From contig MGRJ01000031.1 of assembly GCA_001798135.1 (NCBI GenBank), positions 1 to 64,000 of the forward strand: a stretch of DNA of 64,000 nucleotides, read 5' to 3'. A program made the translations under genes and the position numbers. The stretch is from Deltaproteobacteria bacterium RIFCSPHIGHO2_02_FULL_40_28 (GTDB lineage: Bacteria; UBA10199; 2-12-FULL-40-28). Each line of letters opens with the position of its first letter. The stretch's first letter is position 1. The notes beneath the pieces were generated by a model. It was not told the DNA's origin. It saw nothing but the letters and a program-made list of their open reading frames with translations, and searched no databases. Positions 34,925 through 44,646 of the stretch are shown piece by piece.

Positions 34925-37177
34925 TTAAAGTTTTTCTGGGGTTAAAGTGACCTGAACAGATACAAACTCAGTGAGTTTGAGATTTTTTTTCACTTGTTGA
35001 GTTTGATACCCTTGTTTTTGAATTTCTATTAAATAATTTCCAAGAGAAAGTTCTGAAAGAATCATGGGCGTTTTTTGAGAAACTGCACGACTGTTAATAA
35101 ACACAGTAGCTGCGGATGGTTCTGTGGTAATAAAAATCACCGATTTGAGTGGTGAGAGTTGTTTAAAAAGGGATCGGGCCTCGCCTGCCAGGGGTTCTGT
35201 TTCTTTTGTATTAAGCATCACTTCAATTAAAACTGATAAAGCCTCGTTCTTTTTACCAAGAGCATTGTTGACTCGGGCTAAACCCAATTGAGCTCTGTAA
35301 TAAAATTCCAGGTTTATTTTAGCTTGTTCAAAATAAACAGAAGCTTGATCGAAATTATTCATCATGTAGTAACTATCTCCCAAAAAAAGATGGATTTGTG
35401 ATTTTTCTTTATCGGAAGGATCAAGCTTTAATCCTTCAATGAGTTGATTAATAGCCTCATTATACTGGGCTGCTAATCTTAATTCTTTGGCCTTATTAAT
35501 AAACTCTCCCACACGCGAAGTTTTCATGGTTATCTTGGTTTCAAACGGAGTATTCATTCTCATTTCAAGAGGAGCTTTATAATCAAAAAAACCTTCACTC
35601 ACTAATTTAAGTTCGTGCACACCTAACGGCATTTCTCCCTCATAAGGAGTTTCTCCTAATTTTTGTTCATCGAGATATAAAATAGCTCGATTAGGCTCGC
35701 TGGTAATTTTTGCAGGAAAATGTTGCAAATCCCGATCAAGGATACTCAGTTCTACTGCTTTTCTTTCTTCATTTACATCAAACTCACGTTTATAACGAAT
35801 TTCATCTACAAAAGTTTGTGAATCACCAATCTGAGTTTTTTCTCGTAGCTCGATAATGTAGTGACCAAAGGGAACAAAAATAGGTTTGCCATAGATGATA
35901 TCGGCAAGCTTTACTGGGTTAGCCTTAAATTGATCGTAGGCATAGTAACCTTCCAAATAAAAATGAACATGACGTGGAAGTTTATTAATTTTAATCATTC
36001 CAATCTCGCCCTTGATTGGAAAACTAAAAACCTCTTTTAAAGGATCGGCTACAAAGGGAACCTTAACCTGGTAAGAATCGCGTAAATCCCTTAATTCAAA
36101 TTCAGCAACAAGGGTGTAGCTTTGGGAGGCAACTAAATCAACGTGGGACTTAAGAGGTGTGTTGCCTAAAACCCGATCTTCAAATAAAACACGGGCTGGC
36201 AGAGGTTCGGAAGTAATATCTAAAAAGGCAGGAAAGGTTTTTCCACTAACGGATTTTACAACCGTTTGAGGTGAAACTTCACTTGGCAAAGCGTGCTCTT
36301 GTACTTGCCCCGCTTGTGCTTCCTTACCTTGGATCTGCCCATCTTGGGCAACCACAGGAACTTCTGCAGCCGGAACGGGCAATGCAGGCAAAACTTTTTC
36401 CTGAGGTACTTCTACTTTGGGAGCTTCTTCCTGGGGGGCTTCTTCTGGAATTATTTCTTCAGGAATGTTTTCATCATCTACAAGGGCTACTTCGGATGTT
36501 TCTTTTTCCTTCTTCTCATCACCAGAAACCAAGTAGTAAATAAGACCCGTTAATCCGCTCACAAGACAAATTGCAATAAAAAGATAACGCAATCCAACCC
36601 CAACTTTTTCTTCTCCTCCCTTTTTTTGTTCAAATAAAACGAGAGAATGCTCAGAATCCTCTGGGGGCAACACCTCTGTAGGTAAACCCTTGTCTTGAAT
36701 CCCATTAACAGAAGGCTCTACTGTATGAGGGTCTTCAGATTGCTGGCTTGTGGTTTCAAGGATTTGGGCATCGTGGGCATTGGCTTCTTCGTCAGTGTAG
36801 GGGCGTTCGACATAGCGAAAAGAATAAATCCCCACCTTAATTTGATCGAGATGAACTAATTTTTGTTCTTGCTGGTTCCTGATTATTTTGCCGTGAACCA
36901 TGGTTCCATTACGGCTTCCAAAATCAGAAATAATCACTCCCCCTTCATCCACCATAATACGAGCATGCAAACGGGAAACAGAAGTATCCTCTAAGCGCAA
37001 ATGAGCTTTTTGACGGGAACGGCCAATCAGGGTTTCGCCTCTTGGAAGTGCAAAAATTAAACCCTCGTGTGGACCAGTAATGGGTTCTAAGCGAGGATAT
37101 TCTTCGGAAGATTTTTGAGCAGGCGCCAAAACAGCTTCTGGATTTTCTTCTCCTTCTTGATTATCTTGATCGGCCAT
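34925..37177 (-). CDS. FHA-TM-PEGA-TPR inner membrane protein (SctD-like layout)
   Basis: A 750 aa protein. N-terminal FHA domain (about 30-115: TLIGRSRQKAHLRLED, SVSRLHARI, DFGSRNGTMVHG), acidic linker, a single membrane helix (about 197-217), a Pro/Glu-rich periplasmic stretch (about 230-310), PEGA-like repeats (about 315-390, 505-575 and 680-748), and a TPR region (about 580-670). SctD ring proteins also have FHA - one TM - periplasmic repeats, so this may fill that role or link kinase signals to the apparatus. It is 186 bp from the T3SS gene cluster, in the same orientation. Confidence 0.85.
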   Translation of the reverse strand: MADQDNQEGEENPEAVLAPAQKSSEEYPRLEPITGPHEGLIFALPRGETLIGRSRQKAHLRLEDTSVSRLHARIMVDEGGVIISDFGSRNGTMVHGKIIRNQQEQKLVHLDQIKVGIYSFRYVERPYTDEEANAHDAQILETTSQQSEDPHTVEPSVNGIQDKGLPTEVLPPEDSEHSLVLFEQKKGGEEKVGVGLRYLFIAICLVSGLTGLIYYLVSGDEKKEKETSEVALVDDENIPEEIIPEEAPQEEAPKVEVPQEKVLPALPVPAAEVPVVAQDGQIQGKEAQAGQVQEHALPSEVSPQTVVKSVSGKTFPAFLDITSEPLPARVLFEDRVLGNTPLKSHVDLVASQSYTLVAEFELRDLRDSYQVKVPFVADPLKEVFSFPIKGEIGMIKINKLPRHVHFYLEGYYAYDQFKANPVKLADIIYGKPIFVPFGHYIIELREKTQIGDSQTFVDEIRYKREFDVNEERKAVELSILDRDLQHFPAKITSEPNRAILYLDEQKLGETPYEGEMPLGVHELKLVSEGFFDYKAPLEMRMNTPFETKITMKTSRVGEFINKAKELRLAAQYNEAINQLIEGLKLDPSDKEKSQIHLFLGDSYYMMNNFDQASVYFEQAKINLEFYYRAQLGLARVNNALGKKNEALSVLIEVMLNTKETEPLAGEARSLFKQLSPLKSVIFITTEPSAATVFINSRAVSQKTPMILSELSLGNYLIEIQKQGYQTQQVKKNLKLTEFVSVQVTLTPEKL

Positions 37178-37205
37178 AGATAAAACCCTTTACCACCACC
37201 TGAAA

Positions 37206-37235
37206 TTGACTTCAACTTCCCTTTCTGTTTATAAT
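37206..37235 (+). promoter_or_regulatory. Sigma-70-type promoter upstream of the 37242 gene
   Basis: TTGACT (37206-37211), 18-bp spacer, TATAAT (37230-37235). It precedes the TTG start at 37242 by 6 nt. The frame is open back to 37206, but that apparent TTG start is the -35 box itself. Confidence 0.6.
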
Positions 37236-37241
37236 AAGCAC

Positions 37242-38384
37242 TTGAAACTTTTCAATTTTCCCATATTTTTAAAAGCAATCACACCCCTTATTCTGAGTTG
37301 TTTGCTTTTTGTACCAAAAACCTTGGCACAAATTCCCTGTACCCATGAGCCAAATTATCAAGCTATGAATCAAGAAATGATGAACTATTTTCAACATTCC
37401 ATCTCGTCACAAAATGTTCGCATTGCAATTTTTCCCTTTCAAGACCAAACAAATTCTAATCCAGATCCCACTCTCTCCCAAGGTTTTGCTGTGGCTTTAA
37501 TTGATATTCTTTCCAAAGTGCAACGCATGGGAGTTTATCCAAGCATGTTAACACTTGAGTCAAGTATAGCGTCTGGAATTCCTTCACAAAACTATTTTGT
37601 AGAATCATCCATGGCCCCATTAGCCCAATCTTTGGGGGCTACCCATGCCATTATTGGAATGTTTCAAAAAACAGGTCCAACCGGACTTCGGTATTTTATA
37701 AAAATTATTGATGTGAAAGAAAGCCGCCTTTTATCTCCTCCCCAAGAGTTTGCTTCTGAAATGACTGACCGTTTTTTAGATGTGATGGGAGATACAGCTA
37801 AAAGCATTTTAAAAACTTTAAACAGTTCTAAAATTAAAGTCCCCTCTTTTGAGAAATATTTGGAACAAAATCCCTCTTATGAAGCGTTTCGCTACTACGT
37901 GAAGGGAATTGAAAAAAGCCTGCTCTACAACCCTGCTGATTTAGCCATAGCCAGAGCCTGGTTTGAAAAAGCCACAGCTGCCTCTTACACTTATACCACG
38001 GCCTATATGGAACGTATCCGTGTACTGATGATGCTCGCATTAATCGATCGCCTTCAAGGAAAAGATATTTCACTTTTAGTTTCCGAAGCACAAAAATTAT
38101 TACAGATGAGCAAAACCCAGGCTTTTAAATCTGGTGGCTCTTCCAAAAAAAATACACTAGATTGGCCCATCTCTGGGCTTCGTTTGTTCTTGGGTTATGA
38201 GTTTTATGTTACAGGAGTTGGTCGCTTTAATACTGGACAACATGAGGAAGCCAGTAGTTACTTAAGTGAAGCCAGACGCCTGGTACCAGAAGATGCGCTA
38301 GCCCGAGCCTTCCTGGCCAAAACAGGGGGGAGGGCCAGTGAAGAAATGATGAGAGCTACAAACATTACCAATTGTTTGCCATGA
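37242..38384 (+). CDS. Secreted CsgG/FlgO-like protein with helical C-terminal domain
   Basis: About 380 aa. A Sec signal peptide (hydrophobic to about residue 29, ending KTLAQ) precedes a CsgG-like alpha/beta domain (about 55-205: NVRIAIFPFQDQTNSNPDPT, LSQGFAVALIDILSKVQ, then a LAQSLGATHAIIGMF block). The C-terminal half has TPR-like helices (about 215-370). No lipobox cysteine sits at the cleavage site. The start is taken as TTG 37242 because an upstream one would lie inside the promoter. It overlaps the next TPR gene. Related proteins act in the periplasm or outer membrane; the exact role is unknown. Confidence 0.7.
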   Translation: MKLFNFPIFLKAITPLILSCLLFVPKTLAQIPCTHEPNYQAMNQEMMNYFQHSISSQNVRIAIFPFQDQTNSNPDPTLSQGFAVALIDILSKVQRMGVYPSMLTLESSIASGIPSQNYFVESSMAPLAQSLGATHAIIGMFQKTGPTGLRYFIKIIDVKESRLLSPPQEFASEMTDRFLDVMGDTAKSILKTLNSSKIKVPSFEKYLEQNPSYEAFRYYVKGIEKSLLYNPADLAIARAWFEKATAASYTYTTAYMERIRVLMMLALIDRLQGKDISLLVSEAQKLLQMSKTQAFKSGGSSKKNTLDWPISGLRLFLGYEFYVTGVGRFNTGQHEEASSYLSEARRLVPEDALARAFLAKTGGRASEEMMRATNITNCLP

Positions 38385-39637
38385 TAAAAAAAAATCAAAA
38401 TATCATTTTATTTTTTTTCATTTTTTTTCATTGTTTAACCTTAAGTACAGAAGTTTTTGCTGCAAAAAAAGCACGCAAACCAGCTGATCGTTCTATCATG
38501 CATAATAACTTGGGAGTTACTGCCCTGTACGAAGGAAATATCGAACGAGCTATTTTTGAATTTAAAACCTCAACTGAGCTTTCACCCAATTATGTTGAAG
38601 CCTGGAACAACCTGGGGCTTGCTTACAAATACAAGGGCAAGATGGAACTGGCAATTAACGCTCTTCAAAAAGCCATCTCACTCGATAAAAAATATCCCTC
38701 TCCCTACAATCATTTAGGAGCTGTCTACTACGATTTAGGCCGCTTTAATGATGCCATTGCAGAGTTTGATAAAGCCATTCGCAATAATAAAAAATTTAGT
38801 GACGCTTATTACAACAAGGGGATTACTTACGCTGCCATGGCCAGAAAAGGCAATAAAGAACACTTTCAAAATGCCGTAAAAACCCTTTCTCAGGCCACTT
38901 CCATTAATCCCGAGCACCCTTATGCGCATCATCAGTTGGCAAAAATTTATCAAGAACTCGGACAATTTGAACAAGCCATTATTCGTTATAAACTAGCCTT
39001 GGAAATTAATCCCAAACTTTCAGATGCTTGGGTTAATCTTTCTAATCTCTACAATCAAACAGGCGAAACCCTCAAAGCGCAACAAGCTTTAAATAATGCA
39101 ATTGTAGGAGAAGAGTCGGGTTCACCTGAGGCCCATATGAGCATGGGGCTTTCTTACTTGAAGGAAAATAATTATCAAATGGCCTTGAAAGAATTTGATA
39201 CCGTTATCCGTAAATCTCCCACAAATGAAATGGCTTATTTCAATGCGGGCTACACCCACTATCAGTTAGGGATTGAAGCTAAAAACAAGGGACAGGGAGA
39301 AAAAGCAAAAAGCTCCTTGGGTCAAGCCATTAAAGCTTACGAATCGGCCCTCACTTTAAAACCCAACTTTGATGATGCTGCTTACAATGTGGCTTATACT
39401 TATCAAGTCTTGGGTGATGCACAACAATCCATCGAATGGTATTTAAAAACAATCGAACTTAATCCCAAACATGCTCGTTCCCTTTACTCTCTGGCCGATC
39501 TTTATCAAACCCAAGGAGACGAAAATAATGCGATTAAATATTATTGTCGTCTTCTCACGGCACCCCTTGGAGATTTGCAAGTAGATATCAATCATATTCG
39601 TGAAATCACCAAAGCCAAAGGCGGATGCAAGCAATGA
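38381..39637 (+). CDS. Secreted multi-TPR protein
   Basis: A 418 aa protein with a signal peptide (to about residue 28, TEVFA-AKK) followed by about nine TPR units filling the rest (e.g. MHNNLGVTALYEGNIERAIF, AWNNLGLAYKYKGKMELAIN, PYNHLGAVYYDLGRFNDAIA). Periplasmic or outer-membrane scaffold, possibly binding a secretion or pilus component. Overlaps the 3' end of the preceding gene by 4 bp and the start of the FHA gene by 4 bp, so it is part of one operon running to 42.2 kb. Confidence 0.88.
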   Translation: MIKKNQNIILFFFIFFHCLTLSTEVFAAKKARKPADRSIMHNNLGVTALYEGNIERAIFEFKTSTELSPNYVEAWNNLGLAYKYKGKMELAINALQKAISLDKKYPSPYNHLGAVYYDLGRFNDAIAEFDKAIRNNKKFSDAYYNKGITYAAMARKGNKEHFQNAVKTLSQATSINPEHPYAHHQLAKIYQELGQFEQAIIRYKLALEINPKLSDAWVNLSNLYNQTGETLKAQQALNNAIVGEESGSPEAHMSMGLSYLKENNYQMALKEFDTVIRKSPTNEMAYFNAGYTHYQLGIEAKNKGQGEKAKSSLGQAIKAYESALTLKPNFDDAAYNVAYTYQVLGDAQQSIEWYLKTIELNPKHARSLYSLADLYQTQGDENNAIKYYCRLLTAPLGDLQVDINHIREITKAKGGCKQ

Positions 39638-40653
39638 TTTCCATCAAAATTAAAAATCGGGACAAAAATACCGAAAGAAAAATGAAATCGAACGGGGATT
39701 CCATCCTCATTGGCCGCTCGCACCAGTGTGATATCCGTTTAGATGAAACAGCAGTGTCCAGACGTCATGCTGAAATTGTCCGGATTAAAAACGACTACTT
39801 TCTGGTTGATCTTAAAAGTGGCAATGGCACACTGCTCAATCAAAAAAAAATTAATTTCGAAGAAAAAATCTTACTTAAATCCAATGATGTGATCCGTATC
39901 GAAAATTTTGAGCTGATCCCAGTTATTCTTACCGAAACCGATCATTCCTTTCAAGACGAACTCACCGATTCGGGAATTATTGAAGTTAAAATGATTAAAA
40001 AAGTACTTTCTGCCCTGGAAAGTACAGCAAGCCCTTATTTAGAAGTGTTAGACGAAGGAGTATCAACTAAAAAAATCATCAACTTTGATGAACAAATGGA
40101 AGAACTCGTGATGGGCCGCGATCCCGATTGTCATTTAACCTTAAATCATAATTCTATCAGCCGTAAGCACTCCATGCTTACTCGCAAATGGGGAAAAATT
40201 ATTATTCAGGATTTAAAAAGTAAAAACGGCACTTATGTAAACGCAGAAAGAGTATCTGAAATTCCTTTGAAGGATGGGGATCAAATTGCAGTGGGAGCTG
40301 TAAAACTGTTATATCGAAATCCTGAAGAAGAAGATTTAACCGATCTTGCAAAACAGTTAACAAGCGCTCCTCCAAAACAAAAAAAATCGCAAGCAGAAGT
40401 CATCTCAACCGAAGCACAAATGTCACTCGGAAAATCCACTTCTTCTCCCAGAGTTTCCAAACCATCAGCCACAACCCTCATTGTAAAATTTGGAGAGTTT
40501 TCTCACACCCTACTTTCTTTTATGGGACAAATTTTTAAAAGTCAAAAAACACGAGATTTTTTTAAAACTTTTTCTCAATGGGAACTAATTGCCATTGGAG
40601 CGGGCGGTTTCATTTTTCTCTTAGCTATTCTTATTCTTTTGATTTTGATCTGA
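39634..40653 (+). CDS. Tandem FHA-domain, tail-anchored protein
   Basis: A 339 aa protein. FHA1 (about 20-90: SILIGRSHQCDIRLDE, AVSRRHAEI, SGNGTLLNQ), FHA2 (about 145-225: LVMGRDPDCHLTL, SISRKHSML, SKNGTYVNAER), a Ser/Lys-rich linker, and a C-terminal membrane helix (about 318-338). Both FHA domains keep the phosphothreonine-binding Arg and Ser. It likely reads phosphorylation by the PEGA kinase at the inner face of the membrane. Its stop overlaps the methyltransferase ATG. Confidence 0.92.
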   Translation: MISIKIKNRDKNTERKMKSNGDSILIGRSHQCDIRLDETAVSRRHAEIVRIKNDYFLVDLKSGNGTLLNQKKINFEEKILLKSNDVIRIENFELIPVILTETDHSFQDELTDSGIIEVKMIKKVLSALESTASPYLEVLDEGVSTKKIINFDEQMEELVMGRDPDCHLTLNHNSISRKHSMLTRKWGKIIIQDLKSKNGTYVNAERVSEIPLKDGDQIAVGAVKLLYRNPEEEDLTDLAKQLTSAPPKQKKSQAEVISTEAQMSLGKSTSSPRVSKPSATTLIVKFGEFSHTLLSFMGQIFKSQKTRDFFKTFSQWELIAIGAGGFIFLLAILILLILI

Positions 40654-41492
40654 TGAACTTCAAAAATCACCAACACATGGTTTCTGATCCCAACCGTACT
40701 CCCCTCATTCAAAAAGCCATCGAAAAATGTGTAAAACCCGGCATGAGGGTTTTCGACTTGGGATGCGGCACAGGAATTTTAACTCTGACGGCTTTAAAAA
40801 AAGGGGCTACCGTCTATGCCTGCGAAGTAGATCCAAAGGCTTTAAGTTTTGCCAAAAAAAACATTGCCAAAGCAGGTTTTTCTGATCGTATTGTTTTTTT
40901 TGATCAACTTTCTTCACACATTCAACTCCCAGAAAAAGTAGATGTTATTTTATGTGAACTCATTGGAAGCTTGGCCTTTAACGAAAATATTCTTCCTTTT
41001 ATCAACGATGCCAGAACACGTTTTTTAAAAACAGGAGGTATCATTATTCCCCAGAGTATTTCTCTTTATGTAGCCCCCCTTCATCTTGAAATAGAAAAAA
41101 TTTCTCAGAAAAAAAAATCTTTCCACCAGTTTCCATTTATGATTACTAAAATAAAACCTAAATCTCTTCTTTCAAAAGAAATTAATTTAATCGATGTTGA
41201 TTTTTTAAAATCTGATTTTGCAGGCATTGATTGTGAACAAAAATTTACAATCAGTAAAAAAAATATTCTCACGGGATTTGGGGGATGGATTAAAGTAACC
41301 TGGCGGGATGGGTTTGTTACAAACACTGCACCTACAAGCCCTTTAACACATTGGAAACAAGCCTACTTGCCTTTAGCACAATCCCAGAATATAAATCCTG
41401 GTGACCAGATTTTGTTTCGTTTGCGCATTGGGCCCAGGCAAGATGATAGTGAATTTACGCTAGAACCCATCATTGAATGGGGATATAAATGA
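40653..41492 (+). CDS. PRMT-like SAM-dependent methyltransferase
   Basis: A 279 aa class I methyltransferase starting at the ATG that overlaps the FHA stop. Motif I VFDLGCGTGIL (about residue 33), post-I ACEVDP, the double-E loop CELIGSLAFNE (Glu to Glu spacing 9, as in PRMT SEWMGY....E), PRMT-like GGIIIPQSISLYVAPL, and THWKQAYLPL, equal to the THW loop of protein arginine methyltransferases. The canonical YFxxY N-terminal motif is missing. The beta-barrel part is shorter than in eukaryotic PRMTs. Substrate unknown; it neighbours FHA and TPR proteins. Confidence 0.82.
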   Translation: MNFKNHQHMVSDPNRTPLIQKAIEKCVKPGMRVFDLGCGTGILTLTALKKGATVYACEVDPKALSFAKKNIAKAGFSDRIVFFDQLSSHIQLPEKVDVILCELIGSLAFNENILPFINDARTRFLKTGGIIIPQSISLYVAPLHLEIEKISQKKKSFHQFPFMITKIKPKSLLSKEINLIDVDFLKSDFAGIDCEQKFTISKKNILTGFGGWIKVTWRDGFVTNTAPTSPLTHWKQAYLPLAQSQNINPGDQILFRLRIGPRQDDSEFTLEPIIEWGYK

Positions 41493-42229
41493 TGAAAAAA
41501 ATTTTAATCCTGCTTGTTTTATTTTTAGTAAGCGGGAAGGTGCAGGCAGAAAAGTGGCAATATTTAAGAAACGGGATTGCTTACCAAATTGTTTCCTTCA
41601 CAAAAACACCCCAAGAAACTTTTAAGCTTCATATTTTTAAAATCGACCCAAAACAATATCGTTTTAAACCCGTTCTTTCTCCTTCTGGGACAAGACAATC
41701 TGTTAAATCGTTTGCTGAAAAGTATAACGCCTTGATTGCTGTTAATTCTAATTTTTTTGATATCGAACATAAACCCTTGGGATTAGTGATTCAGAATGGC
41801 AAAACTCTTAACCCATTCAAAAAAATTTCATGGTGGGGTGTTTTTTATATTAAAAAAAATCACCCCTTTATTGTTCATTCTAGTGATTACCATCCAGATG
41901 ATCATATCGAAAGCGCCATAGAAGCAGGCCCCAGGCTTGTTATTAATGGGGTAATTGCACCTCTCAAGGAAGAAATAAGCGCCAAAACAGCCATTGGAAT
42001 TGACGCTGATGAGCAAGTTATTTTAGTGGTAACGGAGCATCCTATCAATATTCGTGAATTGGCTTCCTTCATGGCAAAACCAAAATCACAAGGGGGACTG
42101 GGATGTATTAATGCTCTCAATTTTGATGGAGGCAGCTCGACTCAACTGTTTGCACGCTTCTCACTTTTTGAACTGAATTTATCTGGCATGAGCGGTGTTC
42201 CCGCTGCACTTACCGTAATAAAAAAATAA
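41489..42229 (+). CDS. Phosphodiester glycosidase (NAGPA) domain exported protein
   Basis: A 246 aa protein with a signal peptide (about 1-20, ending VQAE) and a NAGPA/phosphodiester glycosidase domain: ALIAVNSNFFDIEHKPLGLV (N-x-N-FF), SAIEAGPRLVINGV, and NALNFDGGSSTQLF near the C-terminus, the family's active-site block. Such domains cleave phosphodiester-linked sugars, and in bacteria are found in cell wall or exopolysaccharide-modifying proteins. Overlaps the methyltransferase gene by 4 bp. It ends the five-gene operon beginning at 37242. Confidence 0.88.
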   Translation: MMKKILILLVLFLVSGKVQAEKWQYLRNGIAYQIVSFTKTPQETFKLHIFKIDPKQYRFKPVLSPSGTRQSVKSFAEKYNALIAVNSNFFDIEHKPLGLVIQNGKTLNPFKKISWWGVFYIKKNHPFIVHSSDYHPDDHIESAIEAGPRLVINGVIAPLKEEISAKTAIGIDADEQVILVVTEHPINIRELASFMAKPKSQGGLGCINALNFDGGSSTQLFARFSLFELNLSGMSGVPAALTVIKK

Positions 42230-42231
42230 CA

Positions 42232-42256
42232 GGGCGGGTTTGGAACCCGCCCCTAC
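42232..42256. repeat. Hairpin repeat of the CCCCTAC family
   Basis: GGGCGGGTT-TGG-AACCCGCCC followed by CTAC. It lies between convergent genes and probably serves as a terminator. Members of the same pattern (GGGC stem, ending GCCCCTAC) are at 63417-63441, 61192-61221, 60726-60750 and, in longer form, 50623-50686. Confidence 0.75.
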
Positions 42257-42281
42257 AAAATCATAATGCCGTCTTCAAATA

Positions 42282-43808
42282 TTACTTGTTCATGGAAATA
42301 AGGAAATCCTGGTTTGTGGCGGTTCCTTGAAGTTTATCGAGGGTAAATTCCATGGAGTCGATAACACTTAACGGATGAATGAGTTTTCGCAGGATCCATA
42401 CACGGGTTAATACATCATCGGGCTGGAGTAATTCTTCTTTGCGTGTTCCCGATTTATTGATGTCCATGCAAGGGAAAATACGTTTTTCCATCAATTTACG
42501 ATCGAGGTGAATTTCGGAATTACCCGTTCCCTTAAATTCTTCAAAAATAACTTCATCCATACGAGAACCGGTATCAATTAAAGCAGTCCCAATGATGGTT
42601 AACGAACCACCCCCCTCGATATTTCTGGCAGCACCAAAAAATCTTTTGGGTTTATGAAGGGCATTAGAATCCACACCACCAGAAAGAATTTTTCCAGATG
42701 GAGGAACCACCGTATTATAAGCTCTGGCCAAGCGTGTAATACTATCCAAAAGAATAACAACATCTTTTTTGTGTTCAACCAGTCTTTTGGCTTTCTCTAA
42801 AACCATTTCAGCCACCTGAACGTGACGAGTAGCTGGTTCATCAAAGGTAGAACTAATCACCTCACCTTTAACCGAACGTTCCATATCGGTAACTTCTTCG
42901 GGACGTTCATCAATTAAAAGCACAATAAGAAAAACTTCAGGATGATTTGTAGTTAAGGCATTGGCAAAATTTTGCAGCATCATGGTTTTACCCGTACGAG
43001 GCGGAGCCACAATCAAACAACGTTGTCCCTTACCAATGGGTGAAATTAAATCGATAATACGTGTGGTAAAGTTGCTTTTGCTGTATTCGAGCTTAAATTT
43101 TTCGTTGGGATAAAGTGGAGTTAGGTTGTCAAAAAGAATTTTATCTCTGGCAGCTTCACTGTCTTCAAAATTAACTTCTTCTACTTTTAAAAGTGCAAAA
43201 TAACGCTCGGAATCTTTTGGAGGACGAATTTGCCCCGAAACTGTATCTCCTGTGCGCAAGTTAAATCTCCTGATTTGAGAAGGCGAAACATAAATATCAT
43301 CTGGTCCTGGAAGATAATTAAAATCAGTTGAGCGAAGAAAACCAAAACCATCAGGCAAAACTTCTAGTACACCCTCACCATAGATGGCTCCTTGTTGATC
43401 GGTTTGCGCCTTTAAAAGTGAAAAGATTAATTCTTGGCGCGTCATGCCCGCAGCATTTTCGATGTTAAAATCTTTGGCTAAACTAATGAGATCTGAAATT
43501 TTAATTTCTTTCAAATCTTTTAAATACATCACACCGCCATTGAAAAAATTGGAGATGGCGGACTTGCTTTCCTTAGAACGCTCGGCCCTTGTTGCTTCAC
43601 GCTCTTCTTCATTTTGAACCTGAATTTTTTCGATTTCTTTTTGTTCTGAAATTCTGGGCTCTGGGGGATTGGCTAAACTTGGTTGGCCAGTATCGGAGCG
43701 CCCTTGGGGAAGCCTTCGGCCCCCGCGAGAGCGACGAGGAGGTTCATACTCACGAATACCGTTTGGTTTATCTGAACTACGACTTGTTGGATTATCCATT
43801 TGATTCAA
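42282..43808 (-). CDS. rho: Transcription termination factor Rho
   Basis: Rho helicase of 508 aa (E. coli 419). An extra 90 aa N-terminal extension is Arg/Pro/Glu-rich (residues 1-75, disordered), as in many non-enteric bacteria. RNA-binding N-domain about 90-220 ([23 protein letters not shown]), Walker [12 protein letters not shown] (about 266), Walker [17 protein letters not shown], and the Q-/R-loop regions are intact. It lies downstream of ndk, separated by a 240-bp gap holding a long inverted repeat. Confidence 0.98.
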   Translation of the reverse strand: MNQMDNPTSRSSDKPNGIREYEPPRRSRGGRRLPQGRSDTGQPSLANPPEPRISEQKEIEKIQVQNEEEREATRAERSKESKSAISNFFNGGVMYLKDLKEIKISDLISLAKDFNIENAAGMTRQELIFSLLKAQTDQQGAIYGEGVLEVLPDGFGFLRSTDFNYLPGPDDIYVSPSQIRRFNLRTGDTVSGQIRPPKDSERYFALLKVEEVNFEDSEAARDKILFDNLTPLYPNEKFKLEYSKSNFTTRIIDLISPIGKGQRCLIVAPPRTGKTMMLQNFANALTTNHPEVFLIVLLIDERPEEVTDMERSVKGEVISSTFDEPATRHVQVAEMVLEKAKRLVEHKKDVVILLDSITRLARAYNTVVPPSGKILSGGVDSNALHKPKRFFGAARNIEGGGSLTIIGTALIDTGSRMDEVIFEEFKGTGNSEIHLDRKLMEKRIFPCMDINKSGTRKEELLQPDDVLTRVWILRKLIHPLSVIDSMEFTLDKLQGTATNQDFLISMNK

Positions 43809-43897
43809 ACCTTAAAGTGATGATTGATACTAGCGGAATTATCGATACAGATTTAATTATGCCCTAAAAAGAGCCCTTTCGTCAAGAGCAATCAAAC

Positions 43898-44008
43898 GGG
43901 AAGCTGGTGGAGTGTTTCTTTCGTCCCTGCGGAACTCCTCGCCCTTCGACTTTGCTCAGGGCTCGTCAAACAGTCCTCGCTCCTCAAGAAACACTCCACC
44001 AGCTTCCT
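43898..44008. repeat. Long-armed inverted repeat, rho-ndk interval
   Basis: Perfect 22-bp arms (43899-43920, GGAAGCTGGTGGAGTGTTTC+TT, and 43986-44007) enclose a 65-nt loop that contains CCTGCGGAACTCCTCGCCC and GGCTCGTCAAACAGTCCTCG. The loop core recurs at 46835-46886 between unrelated arms. It is located 3' of ndk and 5' of rho. Long stem-loop in the transcript is expected. Confidence 0.85.
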
Positions 44009-44051
44009 TCACCATGCCACCACTTCAATTAAAAGTTTCTTAAAAAATTTC

Positions 44052-44468
44052 TTAGAAAATTTCATCTTCCTTAAAAAAATAAGCTACTTCTCTTTTCGCT
44101 GTATCTAAGGCATCCGAGCCATGCACTGTATTGCGTTCGATATTTTCAGCAAGATCAGCACGAATGGTGCCTTTTTCTGCCTTTGAAGGATCGGTAGCCC
44201 CCATTAACTCTCTCCAACGGGTAATGGCATTATCTCCAGAAAGCACAAACACCACAATATTTCCAGCCATCATGGATTCTACCAAAGAACCAAAAAAGGG
44301 ACGGGCTTTATGTACTGCATAAAAACCTTCGGCCTTGGCGCGATCAAGTTTTAACATGCGAGCTGCAGCAATTTTAAGCTCTGCTTTTTCAACACGGGAA
44401 AAAATATTCCCAATCAGGTTTCTGCGCACTCCATCGGGTTTAATAATACCTAAAGTAAGTTCTTTCAT
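44052..44468 (-). CDS. ndk: Nucleoside diphosphate kinase
   Basis: Ndk of 138 aa, transferring gamma-phosphate between nucleotides by a phospho-histidine. The N-terminal [15 protein letters not shown] and the catalytic segment [11 protein letters not shown] (His about residue 116) are intact. Downstream of sucCD and upstream of rho, all leftward; sucCD and ndk are often linked because succinyl-CoA synthetase provides NTP. It has an AAAGGTAGAG ribosome site. Confidence 0.97.
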   Translation of the reverse strand: MKELTLGIIKPDGVRRNLIGNIFSRVEKAELKIAAARMLKLDRAKAEGFYAVHKARPFFGSLVESMMAGNIVVFVLSGDNAITRWRELMGATDPSKAEKGTIRADLAENIERNTVHGSDALDTAKREVAYFFKEDEIF

Positions 44469-44486
44469 AAAAGCTCTACCTTTCTA

Positions 44487-44646
44487 ATTTCCGTGAAAAT
44501 AAAATGTGTCTTTCGCAAAAGTCGCGACTTTTAAAGACAGCGGTCTTAAAAGTCGCTTTGCTTCGCCAACTTGTTTTTTTATTTTCGCTCAGACAAGTCG
44601 GCTGCAGAGCTTTTGCTTTCAGACACATTTTATTTTCACGGAAATT
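44487..44646. repeat. Long-armed inverted repeat, ndk-sucD interval
   Basis: Perfect 26-bp arms (44487-44512 and 44621-44646) with A/T-rich sequence enclose a 108-nt loop. The loop holds its own hairpin (GCGACTTTTAA...TTAAAAGTCGC). The right arm includes the last base of the sucD stop codon. Arm sequence is not found at the other long-armed elements. Confidence 0.85.
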
